40,702 nucleotides of DNA from Faecalimonas sp. (GTDB lineage: Bacteria; Bacillota; Clostridia; Lachnospirales; Lachnospiraceae): positions 1 to 40,702 of the forward strand of contig JARICA010000011.1 of assembly GCA_029264305.1 (NCBI GenBank), in the 5' to 3' direction. Of the stretch, positions 33,777 to 40,702 are shown one piece after another. Every line of letters begins with the position of its first letter. Positions within the stretch are counted from its first letter, which is position 1. The translations under genes were made by a program, and so were the position numbers. The notes under the pieces are model-generated. The model worked only from the letters and a program-made list of their open reading frames with translations. It searched no databases and was not told the DNA's origin.

Positions 33777-33847
33777 CTATATACTCTTGCATAGATTGTA
33801 AAAAACAGTTATTTCAAAGGAAATACAGCATATGAAAGAGTATATAG
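33777..33847. repeat. 12-bp inverted repeat enclosing the spoIIID-like start
   Basis: CTATATACTCTT at 33777-33788 is the exact reverse complement of AAGAGTATATAG at 33836-33847. In RNA it would fold codons 2-6 of the spoIIID-like frame back on upstream sequence, with the ribosome site AAAGGA in the 47-nt loop. Confidence 0.6.
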
Positions 33848-33975
33848 AAAAGCGTGCAGTGGAAATAGCAACGTATATTATTGAACATCAGGCTACAGTA
33901 AGACAGACGGCAAAAGAGTTCGGAGTGTCTAAAAGCACTATACAAATAGATGTAACAAAAGATGTGTTTTTGTGA
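33832..33975 (+). pseudogene. Truncated SpoIIID paralogue
   Basis: The 47-residue frame starts MKEYIEKRAVEIATYIIEH and continues with ATVRQTAKEFGVSKSTIQIDVTKDVFL, then stops. SpoIIID, the mother-cell sporulation regulator, begins the same way and normally continues for 80-95 residues after a helix-turn-helix ending SKSTVHKDVTERL. Here the recognition-helix end is altered (QI in place of HK) and the C-terminal basic part is missing. It is therefore a fragment or a minimal DNA-binding paralogue. Its start codon region is inside a 12-bp inverted repeat (33777-33788 with 33836-33847). The transposon lies immediately downstream. Confidence 0.7.
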
Positions 33976-34105
33976 AGGTTGTTTATGAAGTGAGGTAAGA
34001 TCTTTATGTGCAACATCATGTGTTCAAAAGTTAGGACTTAAGTGAAAAACTTGTGATTATGAGGAAATATAAAAGTAAAAAGTATTCTATGATAAAGTAT
34101 AAAGG

Positions 34106-34137
34106 CTTAGAGGAGAATGTCTCTTCTAAGTTTTTTT
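34106..34137 (+). terminator. Rho-independent terminator after the spoIIID-like remnant
   Basis: An 11-bp stem (34106-34116 with 34120-34130, one G-T wobble) has a 3-nt loop and a run of seven T. Confidence 0.85.
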
Positions 34138-34222
34138 AATAAGAGAAAAAGTAGTTTAGGAGTTTGTTTTTGAAGTTATAATGAGTATCGTAAAATTTAC
34201 ACCGGAGGGCTATACTTTTATA

Positions 34223-34244
34223 GGACGATAAAAATCGTCCTTTT
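34223..34244 (+). terminator. Small terminator-like hairpin upstream of tnpX
   Basis: GGACGAT (34223-34229) pairs with ATCGTCC (34234-34240) around AAAA and is followed by TTTT. It may shield tnpX from chromosomal transcription. Confidence 0.6.
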
Positions 34245-34393
34245 AAATTGCAAAAAGGCTATCAAAGAAAGCTAAAAAAATTTTTGATATTTTTTGAAAA
34301 ACAGTTCCGCTTTACACCCCTGTTTTCTCCTATTAGTGAGGAAGTAATATTTTTATTCACAAACAGATTACATAAGGAAAGGAGGAGAGAAGA

Positions 34394-36514
34394 ATGTCAA
34401 GGACTTCAAGAATTACAGCACTTTATGAGCGTTTATCAAGAGATGATGACCTTACTGGCGAGTCGAATTCCATAACCAATCAAAAGAAATACTTGGAAGA
34501 TTATGCCCGTAGGAACGGTTTCGGTAACATTCGCCATTTTACTGATGATGGTTTTTCGAGTGTAAATTTCAATCGCCCTGGCTTTCAGTCGTTGATTAAA
34601 GAAGTAGAAGCTGGCAATGTTGCAACGATCATTGTTAAGGATATGAGCCGCTTAGGGAGAAACTATCTGCAAGTCGGCTTTTATACGGAGGTTCTGTTTC
34701 CAGAGAAAGATGTCCGTTTTCTTGCGATAAACAACAGTATTGACAGTGAGAATGCTTCGGATAATGACTTTGCTCCATTCTTGAATATTATGAACGAATG
34801 GTATGCGAAAGATACAAGCAATAAAATCAAGGCTGTATTTGATGCTCGTATGAAAGACGGAAAGCGTTGCAGCGGTTCAATCCCTTATGGATATAACCGA
34901 TTACCAACCGACAAACAGACGCTTGTAGTTGACCCTGTGGCTTCTGAGGTGGTAAAGCGTATCTTTCTGTTTGCTAACGAGGGTAAAAGTCCACGGGAAA
35001 TTGCAGAAATATTGACCGAAGAAAAGGTTTTGATACCGGCAGCACACGCAAAGAAATATCACCCTGAACAGTATAATGGAATAAAGTTTACAGATCCATA
35101 TCTTTGGGGCGTATCGTGCATTAGAACCATTTTAAGCAGGCAGGAATATCTTGGACATACTGTTTTAAAAAAGTCCGTCAGTACCAATTTCAAACTACAC
35201 AAGAGAAAGACTACTGACGAAGATGAGCAGTATGTGTTTTATAACACCCACGAGCCTATCATCTCGCAGGAACTTTGGGACAGCGTTCAGAAGCGAAAGA
35301 AACGAGCAAACAGAACAACGGTAAAAGGTACGCATAGCAATCGTTTAAGCGGTTATCTGTACTGTGCGGATTGTGGCAGAAGAATGACCTTGCAAACGCA
35401 TTACAGTAAAAAAGACCGTTCGGTGCAGTATTCTTACCGTTGCGGTGGGTATGCAAGCAGAGTAAACTCCTGCACTGCCCATTCGATTAGTGCTGATAAT
35501 GTGGAAGCCTTGATATTATCGGCTGTAAAACGATTATCAAAATTCGTTCTGAATGACGAAGAAGCCTTTGCAAAGGAACTGCAAGCACTTTGGAATGAAA
35601 AACAGGAAGAAAAGCCGAAACAAAACCAATCAGAGTTAAAACGCTGTCAGAAACGATATGATGAGCTAACTGCACTTATTCGTGGTTTGTATGAAAATCT
35701 TGTGTCAGGATTACTGCCCGAAAGGCAGTACAAGCAACTGATGAAACAGTATGATGATGAACAGGCAGAACTGGAAACGAAGATTGCGGAAATGAAAAAC
35801 CTACTTACCGAGGAAAAAGTGAATACGGCTGATATTAAGCATTTTATTTCTCTGATACGCAAGTGCAAAGAGCCGACAGAAATCTCGGATTTGATGTTAC
35901 ACGAACTCATAGACAAGATTGTTGTTTATGAAGCTGATGGAGCCGGAAAGGCTCGAACACAAAAGGTTGATATTTATTTTAACTATGTCGGACAGGTCGA
36001 TATTGCCTATACGGAAGAAGAACTTGCTGAGATAAAGGTACAGGAAGAACAGCAAGAAATGGAACGGTTGGCAAGGCAGCGTAAGCGTGAAAAAGCGTAC
36101 CGAGAAAATAGAAAAGCTCAAAAAATCGCTGAAAATGGTGGAGAAATCATCAAAACAAAAGTATGTCCTCATTGTGGGAAAGAGTTTACCCCTACAAGCA
36201 ACCGACAGATTTTCTGCACAAAGGAGTGTTGTAAACAGGCAAGACAGGATAAAGCGAAAGCAGACAGAGAAGCAGAAAAAGGCGATCACTATTACCGTCA
36301 GCGTAAATGCGAGGTGTGTGGCAGTCTTTACTGGCCAACACACAGTCAGCAGAAATTCTGTTCCGAGGAATGTCAAAAGGCAAACCACAATAAGAAAACT
36401 TTGGAGTTTTACCACAAGAAGCAAAAGGAGAAAGCACTATGCAAAGATTTATCACAGACGAAAGAACAGGTATCCGGTACGAACTTATCGGAGATTATTA
36501 CTACCCCTGCCTGA
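34394..36514 (+). CDS. tnpX: Large serine recombinase (TnpX family)
   Basis: TnpX excises and inserts the element through a covalent serine-DNA intermediate. The 706-residue length equals that of TnpX of Tn4451 within a residue or so. The N-terminal resolvase domain has ALYERLSRDDDLTGESNSI with the catalytic serine at residue 15, then VKDMSRLGRNYLQVG. The recombinase domain (GSIPYGYNRLP) and a zinc ribbon (YCADCGRRM to CTAHSI) follow. A coiled coil and two further Cys clusters (CPHCGKEF...CTKECC and CEVCGSLYW...CSEECQ) end the protein. The ATG follows AAAGGAGGAGAGAAGA. The 3' end overlaps tnpV by 76 bp. Confidence 0.95.
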   Translation: MSRTSRITALYERLSRDDDLTGESNSITNQKKYLEDYARRNGFGNIRHFTDDGFSSVNFNRPGFQSLIKEVEAGNVATIIVKDMSRLGRNYLQVGFYTEVLFPEKDVRFLAINNSIDSENASDNDFAPFLNIMNEWYAKDTSNKIKAVFDARMKDGKRCSGSIPYGYNRLPTDKQTLVVDPVASEVVKRIFLFANEGKSPREIAEILTEEKVLIPAAHAKKYHPEQYNGIKFTDPYLWGVSCIRTILSRQEYLGHTVLKKSVSTNFKLHKRKTTDEDEQYVFYNTHEPIISQELWDSVQKRKKRANRTTVKGTHSNRLSGYLYCADCGRRMTLQTHYSKKDRSVQYSYRCGGYASRVNSCTAHSISADNVEALILSAVKRLSKFVLNDEEAFAKELQALWNEKQEEKPKQNQSELKRCQKRYDELTALIRGLYENLVSGLLPERQYKQLMKQYDDEQAELETKIAEMKNLLTEEKVNTADIKHFISLIRKCKEPTEISDLMLHELIDKIVVYEADGAGKARTQKVDIYFNYVGQVDIAYTEEELAEIKVQEEQQEMERLARQRKREKAYRENRKAQKIAENGGEIIKTKVCPHCGKEFTPTSNRQIFCTKECCKQARQDKAKADREAEKGDHYYRQRKCEVCGSLYWPTHSQQKFCSEECQKANHNKKTLEFYHKKQKEKALCKDLSQTKEQVSGTNLSEIITTPA

Positions 36515-36810
36515 TAGTAGAAGAACCGCCCAATCTCTCAAAATACGGAAGAATGAGAGCGAAATATTTAATGGAACACAAGGAAGTCTTGTATTTCAAT
36601 CTGCTGACAAGCGGTAAGTTAAATGAACACCTTGTAGAAATTGATACTTCAGCGTGTAATATGGCGGAGTATCTTACAAAGGAAATGGCAAAAAGACAAG
36701 GTGTAACCGAGCAATTAAAAGCAACGGATATGATGAAATGGGTCGGAATGATGAATAATATCCGAGCCTGTGTTGATGAAATTGTACTGAATGATATTGT
36801 GTATTCTTAA
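36439..36810 (+). CDS. tnpV: Transposon-encoded protein TnpV
   Basis: TnpV is a small protein of unknown role that accompanies TnpX in Tn4451-type elements. This one has 123 residues and starts MQRFITDERTGIRYELIGDYYYPCLIVEE. A conserved middle follows (KYGRMRAKYLMEHKEVLYFNLLTSGKLNEHL) and the C-terminus is VTEQLKATDMMKWVGMMNNIR. The ATG follows AAAGGAGAAAGCACT and lies inside the end of tnpX in another frame, so translation is probably coupled. It is followed by a terminator at 36822-36868, which separates the recombination genes from the cargo. Confidence 0.85.
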   Translation: MQRFITDERTGIRYELIGDYYYPCLIVEEPPNLSKYGRMRAKYLMEHKEVLYFNLLTSGKLNEHLVEIDTSACNMAEYLTKEMAKRQGVTEQLKATDMMKWVGMMNNIRACVDEIVLNDIVYS

Positions 36811-36821
36811 CAGGATACCAG

Positions 36822-36868
36822 CCGAAAGAGAACTGCTGTCTTAGCTGATGGCAGTTCTTCTTTTTCGG
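36822..36868 (+). terminator. Terminator between tnpV and the cargo gene
   Basis: The stem 36822-36836 with 36851-36868 pairs CCGAAA and GAGAACTGC with a small bulge, and the T-rich run lies within the descending arm. Confidence 0.7.
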
Positions 36869-37007
36869 GAAGTATTCAAGAAGTCATAAAGTTGTGAGTA
36901 TAGTCGAAGTAGTTTGAAGTATTGAAAAAAATGATGACTTTTGTTACAATGTTTAATGGAAGGTTGTATTTTATTAGGAATAACGAAATGAATTTGTAGG
37001 TGAGAGT

Positions 37008-37955
37008 ATGAAGAAGAATAGAAAATACAAAAAGATAAAGATAATAATGGTTTTTACAACAGTCTTGTTTATAGCGTTTGTTGCAGTAATTGGATTATAT
37101 AAAACAGGGATTTATCGTTTTGATTTTTTTAAGGATGTGTATAAAAAAATCGATTTTCAACTGACTACAAATGAGCTTAACATTCCTCAGGACGCTCTTT
37201 CGTTTTCTGTTTATGATATTGAACAGGGTGAATATTTATTTTACGAGGGAGATAGCCAATTGCCCACAGTAGCAAGTTTGGCAAAACTATTTGTCATTGA
37301 CTATGCCTTGACAAAAGTTGACTTGGAAGATGTTATTGAAGTAAATCAAGAGGTATTGGATCTTGTGCCGGCTGGGTCATCTTTAGCAAATCTAAAAGTT
37401 GGGAAGTACACAGTAAAAGAAATAATGGAAGCTATGCTTGTTCCTTCGGGAAACGATGCTGCCTATTCGTTGGCATATTATATTGCTAAAAATGAATTAG
37501 GAGAGGGCTATACAGCAACGGAATATATAAATTATTTTACGACAGAGCTAAGTGAGTATTTAATTGAAGAAGGCTATTCTAAAACAAATTTGTATAATGA
37601 TCCGAGCGGGGCATCTATGTCAGCCGATACACATTTGGATGATATTAATCGTGTAGCCTTGAAGCTTTATAATTATGATTTTGTTAAAGAATGTGTAGGG
37701 AAAAGCACTTTCTCAATTCAAACTCCACAAGGTGAATTTACTTGGAAAAATACCAATAAGTTTTTAGATAAAAAGTCACCGTACTATAATGAAAATGTAA
37801 AAGGAATAAAAACAGGAACTATGGCATCTTCCTATAATATTGTTGTTCTTTATGAAAAAGATGGCAAGGAATATTTGATTACCTGTTTGGCATCGTTATC
37901 AGATGAAGGAAGATATAAAGCAGTGCAGTCCGCTATAAATACAATTATTAAATGA
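37008..37955 (+). CDS. Membrane-anchored D-alanyl-D-alanine carboxypeptidase (S11-like)
   Basis: This 315-residue protein has a basic start and one hydrophobic anchor (residues about 12-30). A penicillin-binding serine hydrolase domain then faces outside. The three active-site motifs are present: SLAK (in TVASLAKLFVIDYAL), SGN (in MLVPSGNDAAYSLAYYI) and KTG (in VKGIKTGTMASSYN). Such enzymes remove the terminal D-Ala from wall stem peptides. Class A beta-lactamase is less likely because the layout VPSGNDAAY and FxKTG spacing fit S11 better. It is the cargo of the transposon and has its own terminator at 38041-38069. A role in antibiotic response or wall trimming is inference. Confidence 0.88.
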   Translation: MKKNRKYKKIKIIMVFTTVLFIAFVAVIGLYKTGIYRFDFFKDVYKKIDFQLTTNELNIPQDALSFSVYDIEQGEYLFYEGDSQLPTVASLAKLFVIDYALTKVDLEDVIEVNQEVLDLVPAGSSLANLKVGKYTVKEIMEAMLVPSGNDAAYSLAYYIAKNELGEGYTATEYINYFTTELSEYLIEEGYSKTNLYNDPSGASMSADTHLDDINRVALKLYNYDFVKECVGKSTFSIQTPQGEFTWKNTNKFLDKKSPYYNENVKGIKTGTMASSYNIVVLYEKDGKEYLITCLASLSDEGRYKAVQSAINTIIK

Positions 37956-38040
37956 TGTCGAAATATCTTTTAAGTAAGGCGTTAAAGTGTCGTGGACAAG
38001 ATAAAGATTAGTTTGGTGAAACAACAATAGTTGAAGTACG

Positions 38041-38069
38041 AAAAACATCGTAGCAATACGGTGTTTTTT
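38041..38069 (+). terminator. Terminator after the cargo gene
   Basis: A 12-bp stem (38041-38052 with 38057-38068, one T-G wobble) has loop GCAA and a terminal T-run. It is 86 bp after the carboxypeptidase stop. The rest of the 295-bp gap to tnpY shows nothing further that I can name. Confidence 0.75.
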
Positions 38070-38250
38070 GTTACCCAACCCCCACAATTTCATACATAAC
38101 CACAGGTTAGTACAAATACCTTGCGTAATTTTTTGAAAGGCTTAGAAAGGAAATTTTTCCTGTTTTTCGCCCCAAGAAATGGCAAAAGCAAGGTTCACTG
38201 TATCTTTCCTGTGGTTTTTTATTTTCAGCAGAAAAGGAGCACACAGAACT

Positions 38251-39273
38251 ATGAAAATGACAGAAAATGAAACAAATGTAAATGTACCTCTTGAAATTAT
38301 TAAGGCAAGCGAAATCGAACCAAAAGAAGTGAAGTGGCTTTGGTATCCGTATATTCCATTCGGTAAGGTAACTTTACTGCAAGGCGATCCGGGCGATGGC
38401 AAAAGCAAGTTTATGCTATCGCTCGCTGCCTTGCTCTCAAAGGGAGAACCTCTCCCCTTTTCTGATGAAGAAGAACGAGAGCCGATAACAATCATTTATC
38501 AGACAACAGAAGATGACGCAGACGATACGGTAGTCCCCCGATTTAATTCGGCAGGTGGTAACGGAGATAACCTTATCTTTATCAAGGAGGATATGAAGTC
38601 TTTGTCCTTTGGGGACAATCGTATTCGTGAAGCGATTGAAAACTACAATGCAAAACTTTTAATTCTCGACCCGATGAGTTCCTATATCGGAGAAAGCTGT
38701 TCAATGAACAATGCCAACGAAACACGAGCCGAGTTTAATCATCTGATAGCGGTTGCCAAAGATACAAGCTGTGCAATCGTGATTATCGCCCATATGAACA
38801 AGATGAGAGATACAAACCCTCTTTACCGCACCAACGGTTCGATTGACATTGCAGGAGCTGCAAGAAGTATTCTTGCAATCACAAGGACAGCAAACAAGGA
38901 AGCACCTGCCGAAAGATATTTGGTGCAGGTAAAATCAAACCTTGCCCCGACAGGTTCGGCAATTCTTTTTGAGGTATCGGAAAGCGGAGTGAATTTTGTT
39001 TCGGAACTGGAAATGACGGCGGAAGAAGCTTTTTCTTCTCTTGCCCCTAAAATGGGCAGACCGAGTGAAAAGGAACTCAAGGCAAAGGAGTTTATCTTGG
39101 AAATGCTCAAAGACGGAGAAATGCTTGCCAACGATTGCGAAGCAAAACTTGAAGAAGCAGGCTTCAAGAAATCGACTATCAAAAAGGCAAAGAAGAAAGC
39201 AGGAGTTGTGTCGCACAAGAAAGGCTTTCTGTGGTATTGGTCTTTGCCGATGGGCGATATGCCGAGAGCATAA
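38251..39273 (+). CDS. tnpY: AAA ATPase of RepA/RecA fold (TnpY-like)
   Basis: This 340-residue protein has a RecA-type ATPase core: Walker A in LLQGDPGDGKSKFML, Walker B in KLLILDPMSSYIG, then CAIVIIAHMNKMR and GAARSILAITR. The C-terminal part (REKELKAKEFILEMLKDGEML to FKKSTIKKAKKKAGVVSHKKG) looks like a winged helix. It resembles hexameric RepA/DnaB-type helicase-like proteins found beside relaxases in mobilizable elements, in the position of tnpY. I chose the ATG at 38251, 11 bases after AAAGGAG; a longer frame upstream has no ribosome site. It ends in a terminator. Confidence 0.8.
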   Translation: MKMTENETNVNVPLEIIKASEIEPKEVKWLWYPYIPFGKVTLLQGDPGDGKSKFMLSLAALLSKGEPLPFSDEEEREPITIIYQTTEDDADDTVVPRFNSAGGNGDNLIFIKEDMKSLSFGDNRIREAIENYNAKLLILDPMSSYIGESCSMNNANETRAEFNHLIAVAKDTSCAIVIIAHMNKMRDTNPLYRTNGSIDIAGAARSILAITRTANKEAPAERYLVQVKSNLAPTGSAILFEVSESGVNFVSELEMTAEEAFSSLAPKMGRPSEKELKAKEFILEMLKDGEMLANDCEAKLEEAGFKKSTIKKAKKKAGVVSHKKGFLWYWSLPMGDMPRA

Positions 39274-39309
39274 AAACAGGTTGTCTGATGAATAGACAGC
39301 CTGTTTTTT
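39272..39309 (+). terminator. Terminator after tnpY
   Basis: A 15-bp stem (39272-39286 with 39294-39308, one wobble) runs into a T-tract. It overlaps the last base of the tnpY stop codon. Confidence 0.85.
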
Positions 39310-39466
39310 GTTTGAGGCATGAAAGGGAGGTCAAGGGAGGAAAGCCCTTGCCCACGACATCTTTGCAGACGCAGTCTGAAAGTGTCATAGTGGGTTACAC
39401 ACATTCAAAGAATGTTGTGTAATGGCTTCGCCCTCTCTTTCTCTGCTCTTGGAAAGGAGAATGGAA

Positions 39467-40702
39467 ATGGCAAAAAACACAAAACCCGATATGTCCTGTG
39501 CCAGAGTAAAGCAGTATCAATCCTCTGATATTGGCTCGTGCGAAAGGCACAATGAACGAATGAATGAGTCTTATGACAATATCAATGTTGTGCCTGAGCG
39601 GATTGATATGAATGTTCATTATAAATCACCTGACGGTAAAAGTTATATGGATATTCTAAGGCAGATGGAAGCCGACGGAAAGGTATCCACAAGAGGACTA
39701 AGGCAAGATGCTACTCTCTTTGATGAAATCATCATTGATGTGAATACGATGTACTTTGAGCGAAAAGGCGGTTATGAATATGCAAAAGAGTTTTATGCAG
39801 AAGCCTATCGTTTCATTGAAGAAAAGTTTGGGGCAGACAATGTTATCTCTGCTGTAATGCACGCTGATGAAATTAACCGAGCCGCAAGTGATTACTTGGG
39901 AAAAGATGTTTACCATTATCATCTGCACGCTGTTGTATTGCCTGTTGTAGAAAAAGAAATCTTATGGAGCAAGCGATGTAAAACTCCCGAACTTCGTGGA
40001 ACGGTCAAGGAAGTTATCAATCAGATCAGCCACTCAAAGAAGTGGGCATCTGATATTCCCCTTACCGATGATAACGGAAATGCAATTCTACGCAAGAACG
40101 GAAAGCCGAAGTATCGTGCTTCATACAGCATACTGCAAGACGAATTGTTTGAGCATATGAGCGAGCGAGGGTTCAAAGGTTTTCAGCGTGGCGAACTTGG
40201 CAGCACTTCCGAAAATCTAACTTCCTTGCAGTATCAGATTATGAAAGATAAGGAGCGATTGTCAGCCATTCAAGAAAAAATACAGAGTGAGCAGATAAAG
40301 TACAAGCCTGCACACAATGTCTTTCAAACCGTCAATGAGATTGATGAGATGGGGCAAAAAACCATTACAGGCAAAATAGCAATGTCTAAAGATGATTACT
40401 CAAAGCTGACCGCTCTTGCAAAAGAAGGGGTAACAAGCCGAGGGGAAATCAGAAACTTGCAGGATAGTGTCAAATACTATCGAGAGCGATATTATGACAG
40501 TACGACTGCTTTGGAAACAATGAAAAATCGATATAACGAGCTGAAAGAAAAGTGTAAGCCTTATCTTGAAGCTATGGAGCATTTCCCTGAACTTGTCAAA
40601 AGTTTTGTTGATAAGGTCAGGGAACTTTTTATTGTCAAAGAAGCACAGAAACAAGCCGAAAAAGAAGCAACGGAAAAAGCAAGACAGGAGCGTATCAAGG
40701 CT
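39467..40702 (+). CDS. tnpZ: MobV-type relaxase TnpZ, cut by the window end
   Basis: Relaxases nick the transfer origin and start conjugal mobilisation. The open frame of 412 codons starts with ATG at 39467 (after GGAAAGGAGA) and runs to the right edge with no stop. The N-terminal half has the MobV/Pre features: CARVKQYQSSDIGSCERHNER, then MHADEINRAASDYLGKDVYHYHLHAVVLPV, with the HxDE and HxHxH metal-binding pattern. The C-terminal half is a long predicted coiled coil (KDKERLSAIQEKIQSEQIKY and the lysine/glutamate-rich end). It is the expected last large gene of a Tn4451-type element. An origin of transfer is expected just upstream, in 39310-39466, but none was recognised. Confidence 0.88.
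   Translation, partial: MAKNTKPDMSCARVKQYQSSDIGSCERHNERMNESYDNINVVPERIDMNVHYKSPDGKSYMDILRQMEADGKVSTRGLRQDATLFDEIIIDVNTMYFERKGGYEYAKEFYAEAYRFIEEKFGADNVISAVMHADEINRAASDYLGKDVYHYHLHAVVLPVVEKEILWSKRCKTPELRGTVKEVINQISHSKKWASDIPLTDDNGNAILRKNGKPKYRASYSILQDELFEHMSERGFKGFQRGELGSTSENLTSLQYQIMKDKERLSAIQEKIQSEQIKYKPAHNVFQTVNEIDEMGQKTITGKIAMSKDDYSKLTALAKEGVTSRGEIRNLQDSVKYYRERYYDSTTALETMKNRYNELKEKCKPYLEAMEHFPELVKSFVDKVRELFIVKEAQKQAEKEATEKARQERIKA

Larger units (their letters stand above)
33976..34393. other. Non-coding stretch containing the left junction of the transposon
   Basis: These 418 bp hold no gene I can support. Two terminators (34106-34137 and 34223-34244) and a TATAAT at 34177-34182 are present. 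Composition stays AT-rich until the recombinase gene, whose codon use is clearly more GC-rich. The left end of the Tn4451-like element should lie here, most likely after 34137, because that terminator fits the preceding chromosomal unit. The exact end cannot be set without the other end. Confidence 0.5.
34394..40702 (+). mobile_element. Tn4451-like mobilizable transposon, right end outside the window
   Basis: The gene set tnpX, tnpV, cargo, tnpY, tnpZ is the backbone of the Tn4451/Tn4453 family of clostridia, which move by a large serine recombinase and are mobilised by a helper. Tn4451 carries catP between tnpV and tnpY, as I recall; here that place is taken by a serine D-Ala-D-Ala carboxypeptidase. 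Tn4451 is about 6.3 kb, so the right end is expected soon after the window edge. The start given is the first element gene; the true left end lies in 33976-34393. Confidence 0.85.

Noticed and set aside
33832-34393. Idea that the transposon splits spoIIID and is excised during sporulation, like the sigK skin element
   Set aside because: The fragment already carries substitutions in the recognition helix, and a terminator plus about 400 bp separate it from tnpX. The matching C-terminal half is not visible in the window, so the idea is only kept as a test.
34248-34475. 75-codon plus-strand frame overlapping the start of tnpX
   Set aside because: No ribosome site and no recognisable content; it overlaps the well-supported tnpX start.
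37008-37955. Class A beta-lactamase
   Set aside because: Motif context and the N-terminal membrane anchor fit S11 D-Ala-D-Ala carboxypeptidases better, and no clear class A omega-loop motif with the deacylation glutamate was found.

Overview
The window looks like a piece of a low-GC, endospore-forming Clostridia chromosome, most likely a Lachnospiraceae gut bacterium. The basis is AT-rich codon use, strong AGGAGG-type ribosome binding sites, clostridial sporulation genes (sipL, spoIIR, a spoIIID remnant) and the gene order ispE-gntR-spoIIR, cvfB-dnaE-pfkA. I cannot name the species from sequence alone.

Layout. (1) 1-449: decayed IS1182-type transposase remnant. (2) 513-5239, minus strand: pncB-ddl-murF-HAD phosphatase, an NAD salvage and peptidoglycan precursor operon. 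(3) 5392-8091, minus strand: a small membrane protein, a PlsC-type acyltransferase and malQ. (4) 8200-14852, plus strand: PrcB-like lipoprotein, sipL, ispE, a GntR regulator, spoIIR with a likely sigma-F promoter, a CDF metal transporter, cvfB and a small HPr-like protein. (5) 14922-22683: dnaE, pfkA, murI (TTG start), a DUF1934 protein, a convergent membrane-anchored protein (GTG start) and an extracellular FKBP/trigger-factor-like lipoprotein.

(6) 22857-29900: a complete type II-A CRISPR-Cas locus. A tracrRNA gene is transcribed divergently from cas9, followed by cas9 (1338 aa), cas1, cas2, csn2 and an array of 13 identical 36-bp repeats with 12 spacers. csn2 carries an in-frame TGA at codon 22. 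The leader ends in the ATTTGAG anchor known from other II-A systems and also holds an inverted partial copy of the repeat. The tracrRNA anti-repeat DNA overlaps the best cas9 promoter candidates, so the two transcription units may interfere.

(7) 30122-33755: an accessory stretch with a WYL-domain regulator, two proteins I cannot assign, and a PPP-type metallophosphatase. (8) 33832-33975: a truncated spoIIID paralogue. (9) About 34.2 kb to beyond the window end: a Tn4451-like mobilizable transposon (tnpX, tnpV, cargo, tnpY, tnpZ) in which the cargo position of catP is taken by a membrane-anchored serine D-Ala-D-Ala carboxypeptidase. The right end of the element lies outside the window.

The least ordinary parts are the CRISPR regulatory and leader architecture, the broken csn2, the uncharacterised 30-34 kb cluster, and the cell-wall-enzyme cargo of the transposon. 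No tRNA, rRNA or recognised riboswitch was seen.
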